Source: Polychytrium aggregatum
Lineage: Eukaryota; Chytridiomycota; Chytridiomycetes; Polychytriales
NCBI RefSeq assembly: GCF_025602895.1
Contig: NW_026516222.1
Coordinates: forward strand, 682,001-746,000
Reading direction: 5' to 3'
Length of the DNA: 64,000 nucleotides
A program made the translations under genes and the position numbers. The first letter of the stretch is position 1. Every line of letters starts with the position of its first letter. This document shows positions 8,650 through 18,308 of this stretch, one piece after another. The notes under the pieces were generated by a model. That model worked only from the letters and a program-made list of their open reading frames with translations, did not search any database and had not been told where the DNA came from.

Positions 8650-10824
8650 TTAAACAGCCTCGATAGAACAGAGTCCCAGAGCTGGTGTTCCAACTGCGTG
8701 CTTCACAGCAGCACCGTTGTCCGGACGAACGACCTGGAACCGAACGGCCCTTGGCAGCTGATACTGATGCTGAAACTTTGGTCGATGGTAAATCCAACCT
8801 TCTGGCGGCATGTCGATGAGAGTTGCTCGGGGAAGATGAATGTTTCGTTCCAATTGTTTTTGCTTTAGTTTGAAGAGCTGGTTTTGCACAGCTAGTCCTG
8901 TGGCAATAAGCATTTCAATTGGAAGCTTCTGCCTCTGCCGGTTTACTTCGGCGTTTTCTTCTTGTGGATCGTGGCTCGGTTCTTTTTTGTCGGCACTGCG
9001 ATGGTGGTGATGGTGGCTGTGGCTGAATGGGACGCTCGACTGGGATTTTATCCATGGGCGATCCATCCGTAGATCCCATTTCTCAGGGGTGCCCCTCTGC
9101 TGTGACTGGAAGCTCCCTACAATCGTAGCTGTGGCCTGGTCCTGGATTTTAAAGATCCGATTATCGCCATTTCCTGTAGTGCCAGGAAGCTGTCAGTTTC
9201 AAATACGTTGAATCATATCACTTAACCTTGTTGACCTATCCATGACATCGACGAGGACGTACCGATGAGTGCGAGGCTGGCACCTTTGCATTTGATATCA
9301 AGTCGGGCAAAGGAGGTGCCCGAACTTCGATCGATTGTTCCACGCAGCTTCCAGTCTCCGTTCTTCATCTTGGCAAAGACATCGAATCCGACACTCTGCA
9401 AACGGCCATATCCGCCTCAGTCAGATCGATCCATTTCTCTGTTCTCTCTCTATGAATTGTGTAAAGCTTGACGAAACATCGCACCTCCGAAGACTGCCAT
9501 TGATAATTCTGCAACACTAGTGCTTACACCGGATCTTTCGGAAACCTTCCAAATCTCGCGACCCTCGGGGTTTTGCAGGAAGATCGATGTGTGAAGTGCC
9601 ACATCCTTCTGAAATGTTGTGTAGATCAGGGCACCGTCCTTGCCGAACCGCACATCGCCGTCTGTCTCGCCGAAGGAAAACTCGATCAATGACATGCACA
9701 TCTCTGCAAGAAGACCAGCCGCGATCGGGTGCAAGCGTGCCTGGGATGATGCTTGGATTACGTACGGCATTTGTATCCTCTGCTGTTCAGCACAAAATGA
9801 AGCTGCCGGTCGGGCTTGAGATCATTGTTCTCGATCGCTGGCATTTTGAGGAGTACTGGCCTGAACTTGCTGTCGATCTCGATGGGCTCTCTCTCCGGAC
9901 TGCTCTGGCGCCTCACTTGACCCTCTGTTACTGCCGATGGAAGGTCACAGCGCTTGGCACACTTTTGGCAAGCATCCGGATTCGACATGGCTGGGATAGC
10001 CGGGTGGCGAGCAGACGTCGGAACGGCTGCAGATGTACCCCGAAACACAACCCTCTCGCAACTGACGCCTGGATGGCAGTTTGAGCAAAAGTGCGGGATC
10101 CGGTGAATCAGATGATGGAAGCAATGATGGGATCTGCGTATCTTTGGAGACTGCGGAGGGGCCGACGGCTTTGTCAGCGACGGCATCCTAAGCGTCTCGG
10201 ATGGAGAGCCTGGGTGTGTTGCGTTCGGGTACCGGATTCGAACATGTTAAATCCAAGGGTTTGACAGAGTTGGGTAGTAGAACATGCATTCACGGAGGGG
10301 AGCAGAGTCGTCATCAGTGCAATGTAGCCAGACAGCATCCGAGGGAATCGACTGCTGTTTGAACGAATGCGCTGCATTGCAGTGCATCGAGCCTCACCAC
10401 TGGGCTTTTCCGAGACCAGCACTAGGTTTCGCAACGAGGCGTCACGAAAGCGATCCAGCTCCGAGCGGATCGTGTCCTGAGTTTCGGTGTCGAGGGTGCA
10501 TCGCTTGGTCGAGGTGTCGGCAATTTCGAATACACCAGCTGGATTGACGATGGTTTTTGACGGCCGATGTGTATTCAACTCGGATTTGTGGACCTTGACT
10601 AATGCTGCTGGCCGCTTTGCACAGTAGCTGTGTCCCCGTCCCATCTCCTCGGGCCACCTCCAGACAGGCTCGGGTGCTTCGGGCATATCATCGGGAATGA
10701 GGAACGGGATGCGGGGACGACATCCTGCCATGCGTGGGGAGCCGCTGCGACCGGGCTCATGCGATGGAGTCTTCCTGTTGCTCCAGTCTATTGATGACAT
10801 GGTGACATCCGTGAAATGGTGCAT
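8650..10824 (-). CDS. multi-exon protein of unknown function with paired CxxC motifs
   Basis: Five exon-like segments on the minus strand are joined by good GT-AG signals. They are 10824 to about 10398 (start MHHFTDVTMSSID), about 10215 to 9768, about 9705 to 9532, about 9392 to 9263, and about 9175 to a stop at 8650. The second contains CSNC and CQKCAKRC about 45 residues apart, a possible zinc-binding pair. Segments three and four have a beta-rich look (FGETDGDVRFGKDGALIYTT and VGFDVFAKMKNGDWKLRG) ending in a glycine-rich turn. The last exon has a histidine run and a charged helix. I do not recognise the family; a beta-barrel such as a Tubby/LURP-one fold was considered but cannot be shown. 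The gene is confined between the inverted arms. Confidence 0.55.
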
Positions 10825-11490
10825 CGGCCGCTTTGGCAGGGGATGGGCACGAAGACTACGACGATCGCGGCGTGTCTACGTTGGTCGCATTTGCTGGATA
10901 GGGGGGGGCCTTGCCGTTGCTCACGTCGGTATCAATCGGGTCACAATTCAAAGACTTGTGCTCGAATGATTCGCTAGGAGAGTTGGTATCTGCGTTCTAG
11001 AAACCGGGGCGCACATCTGGCAATCACGCCGAGACGGACTCGGCGGCGACGAAGACAGTGGCGGTCGAGTTCTGGGATCGAATCCCGAGGTATGATGGCC
11101 AGGTGGACTCGGGGGATCTCGAACCGATCTCCCTGTCATAGAGCATCGAGCTCAGCTGGAGATATCTCTCGGGAGCTGCCGAAGCAACCGTCATTTGATC
11201 GCATGCAGGATACAGGCCGCCACAGTCTTGAATGCACCCGGTCGATCTCCTGCGGTGATGGTCAAGTGGCATCTGTGACCACAGCGGAACGAACCAAAGT
11301 CGGTTCGTTTCCCACGCTCTGCCGCACACACACACATGCGCGTGGCTTGGGTGCACGTGACGGCGTTTTTTCTTCGCCTTTTTTTGCAGCCGCGACAAAA
11401 TCGTGCCCAGATCCTGCAGGTCCGAGCGCCCGCCGTCTTCTCCCTGTCGCCCACACTCAAGGCCAAGCACAACCCTCCCAAGCCGTCGCC
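10825..11490. other. intergenic between unknown gene and eIF3d
   Basis: This divergent interval should contain both promoters. It includes a 48-bp Fanzor-end fragment (11225-11272), a CACACA run near 11325 and a pyrimidine-rich leader before the eIF3d ATG. A tRNA T-arm-like string near 11067 does not fold into a tRNA. Confidence 0.5.
11225..11272 (-). mobile_element. short Fanzor 3'-end fragment
   Basis: Read on the minus strand, this segment matches relic B from TGCCAGTCGATC through GATCGACCGGGTGTATTC with about eight mismatches in 46 positions. In B this corresponds to codons after the RuvC-III motif. No other element sequence is visible on either side. Confidence 0.65.
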
Positions 11491-13811
11491 ATGGTTGAGT
11501 CGTCATCAAAGCCCCGCTTCGTGCTGCCCAAGGTCACCGACAACTCGGCCGGATGGGGCCCTTCTGCCGAGTCGCAGTCTGAGCTGGCCGATCTGCCCTA
11601 TGCGCCCTTCTCCAAGTCGGATCGCCTCGGCAAGATCGCCGACTGGGGAGCCCCGGCCCAAGACGGTGTTCTGCTGGATCGCCGTGGAAACCCCGTCACA
11701 GAGGAGCGCTCCAACCGTCGCACTGGCCGCGGCCAGGAGGTCTTTGGTGCCGGACACGCTCCTCTCTTTGCCTATGCCCACTCGGCCGAGGACGATGCGG
11801 CCTTTGCTGTCGTCGATCGCTCCACAGGTCTCCGCAAGTCCACTGGCCTGCGATCAAACCGCGGTGGCCGCGGTGGTGCCGGTCGCGGATCGAGCTTTGC
11901 TTCCAACCGCAACGCCGGCCCGGGCGGCAAGTTCTCACGTGGCCAAGGCCAAACCGGCGGTTTCCAGCGAAAGCGCTATGGGTTCAACGATAAGCCTCAG
12001 CGTGTCCGCGAGTCATCCGTCAAGATCGGCACCGAATGGACGGTCGTTGAGGAGGTGGATCTGGCTCGCCTGAGCAAGCTCTCCTACGAGGTGGATGAAG
12101 CCGAGGACATGTAGGTTGAAGGCAAATTGCCCGTGGGATTGACGGCGGCTGTGGATATATGCCGTCGCTCCTGATACGATACGATGCGAAACGATGCGAT
12201 GCGATATCAATGCTCCATGTGCCAAGTGACGATTCACTTCGTGCCCGACCACCATGAGGGCTCACATATTCACACTGTCTGATGGCGAGAGCAGCACAGA
12301 TGGAACGTGTGTGCGTAGCTAGTCATCGAGCACCAGACACTAACTGCGTTCTGTGGCCTGCTATATCGTGTCGTTGGCACAGCTGCTGCTACGGCGCGCT
12401 TCACTACTACGACAAGAGCTACGATCGTGTCACCGTCAAGGCAGACCGAAAGCTTCATTCGATCGATCGCATCTACCACAATGTCACCACCAGCGACGAC
12501 CCCGTCCTGCAAAAGGTACGACAATATGCGGTAGCATGGACTTTTGTCCTGTGCGGCTCTCTCATAACTATCGGTCACAGTACATAATTAACTCTGTTGT
12601 CGGACTTCCAGATCGCCCAAGAAACCGAAGGCTCTGCTGTGTTCGCCACGGACAACATTCTCTCGGTCCTGATGTGTGGTCCGCGATCTGTCTACTCCTG
12701 GGACATGATCATTGTCAAGGAGGGTGGCAAGATCTTCATGGACAAGCGTGATGGCGGATGCTATGGTGAGTCCAATGGCATCGGCCTCTCTGCTGCTGAT
12801 GCTCTCCATCGTACTATGGCATGGGTTCGGCCATGGTATCACTCCATCGGCTCCGTCGATTGCCTTTGGCTACTGCTTAGCACCCGCATGAGGCTCCGCT
12901 TTATACAGTCGCACGAGTGCCGGCTTCGCTCCATTCGACTAAAGCGCCTTTCAATATTGATCACCCCTCTATCAGATAACTTCAGTGTCAACGAAAACGC
13001 TGCCGAGCCTCCTCTTGAGAATGCTGAGAAAGATAGCCCCAACACTCCCCAGGCCCTCTCCGAAGAGGCCACCCAGATCTACCACAACTTTGCTCACCAG
13101 TGTGTCAAGTCCTCGGAGGCGTTTACTTTCGAGAACGAGAACCCATTCGCCGAGGCTGGTGACTCGGATTCGCTGGCTTCCGCCGGCTATCGCTACCGCA
13201 AATGGGATCTTGGCGACGACTTTTCTCTGATTGCACGTACCCAGATCGATGCCGTCATGCACCAGGCTGGCGCCAGCAACTCCAACGCCTCCCAGGTCGA
13301 GATCGGGTCGTCGAGCTATCCCCAGAACGAGACCATCTTCGTCAGCCTAAAGTCCCTGAATGAATTTGACTCGAAGGCCCCTGGTGCTGGTGGCGCTCCC
13401 GACTGGCGACAGAAGCTGGATTCACAACGCGGTGCCGTCATTGCAACCGAAATGAAGAACAACTCGAACAAGCTTGCCAGATGGGCGGTAGAGAGCGTGC
13501 TCTCGGGCGTCGATCAGGTCCGTGTGGGCTTTGTCTCGCGTGTGAACACCAAGGACAGACGAAGGCACACTATTCTGGGCACCTCGTTCTTCAAACCGCG
13601 TGAGTTTGCTGCCCAGATGAACTTCTCCATGTCGAACGCATGGGGTATTCTCAAAACGATTGTCAACCTCATCGCCAACCTGGATGATGGCAAGTACGTG
13701 ATTGTCAAGGACGCCAACAAGCCCGTCATTCGACTGTACTCTGTTCCTCTGGAGACTTTTGAGGAGGTGCCCGAGGATGCTGATGCTGAAGCAGAGGCCG
13801 AGGATTTGTAA
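11491..13811 (+). CDS. translation initiation factor eIF3 subunit d
   Basis: This subunit of eIF3 can bind the mRNA cap. Four exons sum to 581 codons: 11491-12110, 12383-12515, 12612-12765 and 12976-13811. The N terminus (residues 15-60) contains DNSAGWGPSAE and PYAPFSKSDRLGKIADWG. The middle has a glycine/arginine-rich stretch, then CCYGALHYYDKSYDR and VYSWDM. The cap-binding-type core shows YRYRKWDLGDD, WRQKLDSQRGAVIATE and KNNSNKLARW. The end has AWGILKTIVNL followed by an acidic tail. At 580 aa it is close to the family length. The gene sits between the inverted tRNA arms, 159 bp from arm 2. Confidence 0.96.
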
Positions 13812-14369
13812 CTTTGTACGTACATAAAGATATTTGTTTCCACTGTTTCTTGTTCTCGTCCCGAATTTCCACCCCCCGTGTCATCCATGCGACGTCCCTG
13901 TCGATGACTGCATGCCGCCGCTATCAGGGCTCTCATGGCGCATATATTACTATCGGCCGACCCGGCTTCGATTCGGTTGTGCCGTCATGCTGAGGAAGCA
14001 AGAGTCGACCGAATGGGAGTTGAGTTGGGAGTTGGGAGTGGCTGGAGGACGGGGTCGGGCCATGGCGCTGCGACATCGGGGCCGTGGCTTGTTTGGCTTG
14101 GTCCGGCTGCTTGGGCCGTTTTGACTCTGGCTCTGGCTCTGTTTCAGCTTGGCCTGGTTTCAGCTTGGCCTGGTTTCAGTTTGACCTGGTTTCAGCTCGA
14201 CCTGGTTTCGGTTTGACCTGGTTTCGGTTTGGCTCGACAGGGTTTAGATTTAGTTCAGATATAACATTTAGATATCTTCGGGTAAATTGGGCTTTGGCCC
14301 GACGGGAACGACGAAATCGTCGAGCCGGCACTGTGGGGGTTCGATCCGAGGACGTTACAGAGCAACACG

Positions 14370-14441
14370 TCCGCATTGGTCCAGTGGCTAGGATCCCTCG
14401 CTTTCACCGAGGTGGCCGGGGTTCGATTCCCCGATGCGGAA
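14370..14441 (+). tRNA. tRNA-Glu (anticodon TTC), arm 2
   Basis: Identical in sequence to the arm 1 copy. Acceptor TCCGCAT/ATGCGGA, anticodon loop CTTTCAC, T-arm with GGTTCGATTCC. The spacer to tRNA-Thr is 7 bp (TACCCAT). Confidence 0.95.
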
Positions 14442-14448
14442 TACCCAT

Positions 14449-14521
14449 GCCTTCTTGGCTCAGTTGGCAGAGCGTCTGCCTAGTAAGCAGAAGGTCACCA
14501 GTTCGATTCTGGTAGAAGGCA
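14449..14521 (+). tRNA. tRNA-Thr (anticodon AGT), arm 2
   Basis: Identical to the arm 1 copy; loop CTAGTAA gives anticodon AGT. TTTT and TTTTT runs occur within 25 bp downstream and would terminate RNA polymerase III. Confidence 0.95.
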
Positions 14522-14640
14522 ATTCGTTTTGCAATGTTCTGTTTTTCTTTGCTTGGTCGTGCCTCGCTCCTCTTGTGCCTCCACGCGCCATCAGCCGTGA
14601 TGTCCGGGACAGAGCTGCCCGGGAGACCCAGACGCACTGC

Positions 14641-14712
14641 GGTTCCATAGTGTAGCGGTTAGCACATCAGACTTTGAATCTGATAACCCGAGTTCGAATC
14701 TCGGTGGGACCT
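14641..14712 (+). tRNA. tRNA-Gln (anticodon TTG), arm 2
   Basis: Identical to the arm 1 copy; loop CTTTGAA gives anticodon TTG. It is separated from tRNA-Thr by about 120 bp. Confidence 0.95.
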
Positions 14713-14869
14713 CTCGGACCTGTTGTTTCCTGATTCCGTCTCTCCATTTTGCCACTTTGGTCTCTTTCCCTCCTGTCAGTCGCTGCATCGCTTGTTGCTT
14801 TGAGCTGCTCTCACTGCCATTGCACAGACTGCTGTCTGGCCATGTTGGTCCTGATTTGTTCTGGATTGT

Positions 14870-15007
14870 CTTGCTTCCTGTTTCCTGTTTCCTGTTTCCT
14901 GCTTCCTGTTTCCTGCTTCCTGCTTCCTGTTTCCTGCTTCCTGTTTCCTGCTTCCTGCTTCCTGTTTCCTGCTTCCTGCTTCCTGCTTCCTACTTCCTGC
15001 TTCCTGT
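14870..15007. repeat. TTCCTGC/TTCCTGT minisatellite, arm 2
   Basis: Same 7-bp units as in arm 1 on the opposite strand, with about two units fewer. This is the only clear length difference between the arms. Confidence 0.9.
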
Positions 15008-15172
15008 TGTGGCGCCGCACTGTGTTCTCCCGTGCTCGGTCCCATGCACCGTGCATTTTTGCCTGTGTTTTGCGTCAATGGTTCCCCTCGCCGACATGAC
15101 TATATATATTACCGCATCTCCTCCCGGCGTTGCTCCCGCGTTGTGCATTCACCCCAGCACCCAGTCCCAGCC

Positions 15173-17850
15173 TTATGCGCCTGTGGCTTCATTGGTGACC
15201 TTCATCTTTTGGTATTCGGCAACCAGAATCTCCATGATCTGCTTGTGACTTGCCCCAACGTTGTCGGTCTTAATCTTCTTCATGTTATCCTGCTCCATAT
15301 TAGACTGATGAGCTTGACTGACATGGTATGTGTAGGAGGGCTTCCTCATCCCTTGGACCTGCCTCTCTCCTTTTACCCATCGGCTCTGCTACCCATCCCG
15401 GCAAATCTACCTTCATAAATACTTGGAACCCGTTCTTCTTGTAGGGCGTGCCATCCCTCTTCAGCTTATCCAATAGTTTTAGCCGCGAACCGCAACGCCC
15501 GCAACCTTTTGCATCCAAGTCGATCGATTTGCTGTGCCGTCCGTATCTGACATTCCGTCACCCGTGCAATGGCGTTAGCAGCAAAATTATTGTCTGTATC
15601 GGCATGCCGGCCTCTTTGCGCTCGACTGATTCGATCATCTCAGCTTACCTTGCCTTGCAAGCGTCATTCTTGCACTCGTACCAGTATTTGTACGATATCT
15701 CATAGTTGTGACAAGTCGTCACTTGGATGTCGGCAAACGCCATCTGGGCCGCGTTTCCCCTATTCAGTGCAGATCTGCATTGGCCTTCGCAGGTTCGAAG
15801 CGTGGTGATCCCGGCTTCATCGAACAATGGAGAGATAGTGCATTATACCCACCATCCCTTGAATACTTTGCCATGGTTATCGTTGACGTGATCGATATAC
15901 CACGACGCTGCATGACACATCTCATGGATCAAAGTCGCTCGAAGCTTCACTGTGGGATTGTAGGACCGGATGAGGTTCATTACATTCTCAGTGGCGTTAG
16001 TCATAACAACACCTTCCTCGCTTACCTTCGTCGTCAATGACTTTGGTAGACAGCTCAATCCAAAAACTGTAAACGTGCCTTCCGTCCAACGTTTTCCTGT
16101 CATGCATTCCCGTGACATATCATCAGCACCATTTACCGATGCCAACTGCTGCTGGGCAACTCACAGGATCCCAGGGCCTACATCTGCTGGTGACACCGGC
16201 CAGCGGTCGTGTTCAACTTGACGCTCCTGTCCATTCGAACAGCCCGGCGTATTAGTGTGGGCGCTGACTCTCCAACGTGACCTATCAGAGCTTCAGAACA
16301 AAGCTCATCCTACCAAACAATCGCTGGCTCTTGTGGGAGCTGGTCTCCAAAGACCTTGCAGTTAGCGTCCTTGTAGATACCTATGGCCAGGCTCTCACGT
16401 TGCCGTTTGAATTTGGCGAGCAAGCCTTTCAAACAGCCAAGTGTTGATGGTACAGCAACCAGCCAGTCAGCCATTCGGGATGCTCTGATTTACCGCAGCG
16501 CCCCAGCCATAGGTACATCCTTACGCCTTCTCGCCACATGTTACAACTATTCAACGTGGCTGGCTGCCATCATTTAGCAGCCACCCAACTGCTCTTGTAC
16601 TCAACAAGACCTGCAAAGTGATTGGGAATGGGCTTACCCGTCCGTGGTGTCATCGGAACGATGCCAACTCGAGGCTCTTGCGGTTTGGGAGGCTCATCCT
16701 GCAGGTGCAGATCCAGCGGGGGCTTGATGTTGCGAGTGCGTCGTGGAGTCCCATCGCTATGCCAGTTGCGAGGCCATTTGCAAATTAAGCCGCTGCCTCT
16801 CGCAACCACAACCTTCATGTATAATGGGACGTGCGCAATCGACTTACAAGACGATGATCGATCCTATCAATGCGCGACTGAGCTCCTCGTCCCCATACGA
16901 ATCGCTGCTTTCGTTTCCATTTTCGGTCTTGTCGTCTAATGCTGCAGCGACTGGGATATCCTCGGCATGCTCGGCGGTCCGTTTGGTTTCTGGACTTCGG
17001 GGGCGTCCGATGACCTTGTCGCTGAAGATGCGATGTTCGGCAGGCTCCTCCAGGTCTTCGTCGTCAGAGTCGCTGCGGATCACACGAGTATCGCTCAGCA
17101 TGCGCGCTTGAGAGACTATGAAAATCCCATGAGTCGAGGACCTGCTCGCACCTGATCGATATTGGGGATGCCGGCGGTTTCTTGACCTGGCTCTGCGGAG
17201 TCTGAGGAGACTTTGACCGCCGAATGGGCCGAGCCACCTCGTCGTCGCTATCGCTATTGTGTGAGTAAAGAAGATGATATGCGCTCGATCAGTGACAAGA
17301 ACCATTCGCTCCCTCTCCTCCCGCAGTGCTTGTTTGCACCTTATTACAATGACCTCCACGGGCTGGTCGACTGCTCCTGGTTTCGTGGCCACGGCGAATG
17401 GGGCATCCGACAAAGCCTCTGGTTGGTCGTCTGAGTGATGTGCAGCAGATGTCCTTGAAATTGAACCGTCCTTCGTCTGTCCAGCGCCTATATTGAGCCG
17501 GCTGGCCATCTAGGAGCATATACGGAGGTGTTGATTATCTGGGCGCTCTTGTCAACAAGATATCAGCCTCGGTTTGGGGCGGTGATGATCGGTCCCGCAC
17601 TGCCCTGGGCCAATACCTGCGATGCTAGCTCGTCAAACGGCGAGGCTACTGAGCCATTTTGCTTTGCCGAAGGGCTTTGGCCTGGGCTCGTGGCTGTCGC
17701 CGTCACTTCGTCGTCAGAGTCGATGATGTAGATTCGCCGGAGGGGGCTCGTCGGACCAGGCCGGGGGACAACCTCGTCGTCGGAACTGCCCTCGTCGCTG
17801 TCAACGGCCGAGGCTTGGAGGCGTGGTGCGGAGCCGCCCATCGTACCCAT
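15173..17850 (-). CDS. GCNA/ACRC-like SprT-domain metalloprotease
   Basis: This is a likely nuclear protease that removes DNA-protein crosslinks. The N-terminal half is disordered and acidic, with SUMO-interaction-like strings IYIIDSDDEVT (near 17735) and VIRSDSDDEDLEE. The SprT domain carries the zinc and catalytic motif LIHEMCHAASWYIDH (about 15925) followed by NDNHGKVFKGW. A zinc ribbon follows (YECKNDAC in one exon, AKGCGRCGSRL in the next), then a C-terminal HMG-like helix containing ASHKQIMEILVAEY that ends at the TAA at 15173-15175. The start at 17850 (MGTMGGSAP) has a good context; an upstream ATG at 18159 is possible. Exon joints in the acidic part are approximate. It is divergent from BCS1. 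Confidence 0.8.
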
Positions 17851-18308
17851 CTTACAGGCTTGGTAATGGTCGCTGGCTTGCGTTGGCCAGGCGAGGTGCG
17901 GATGCTGCTGGTTCGGGAGCTGCATATCTGTCTCAGGGTCGTCTTCTGGGCCGCTCCTGTCCTGGCGGGAGGGCGCACAGGCGATCCAAAGATGGTCAAA
18001 TTGATTCCGGCTGCGCGCACTGCCACATCCGCAAGTCCGATTCGTGATTTGATCGGCCATCCAGGAGCGGGTCCGCAGTCCACCTTGGTCCTTGATCTGC
18101 ACCACCAACAGCCCAGACTTCTCGTCGCTTGTTCGTACGCTCAACCAGTAAGTCTGCAAGCGCCGTGGTCATCCGGATCGGGGCGGCGGCTTGCGTCGTT
18201 GCTAATGGTCCTTTGAATGCACCCAATCCAGTGATATGGCAGCGGCTTCCTCTCTCATCACGCTGCGGTCTCCTTCCGACGATTGGGGCGGCTGGCCTGC
18301 TGCGATCC
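17851..18308. promoter_or_regulatory. divergent region GCNA-like / BCS1
   Basis: About 460 bp separate the chosen starts. The GCNA-like reading frame stays open upstream to 18159, so part of this may be coding. Confidence 0.4.

Larger units (their letters stand above)
13970..15160. repeat. arm 2 of the 1.2-kb inverted duplication
   Basis: This is the inverted partner of 7120-8324 and carries the same three tRNAs, minisatellite and 17-bp repeats on the opposite strand. The outer boundary is 12 bp from the stop codon of the GCNA-like gene, so that gene's 3' untranslated region and terminator must lie inside the duplicated arm. The minisatellite is slightly shorter than in arm 1. Confidence 0.93.

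Noticed and set aside
11060-11095. Possible tRNA T-arm (GGGATCGAATCCC)
   Set aside because: The loop lacks the TTC start of a T-loop and no acceptor or anticodon stem can be formed around it.
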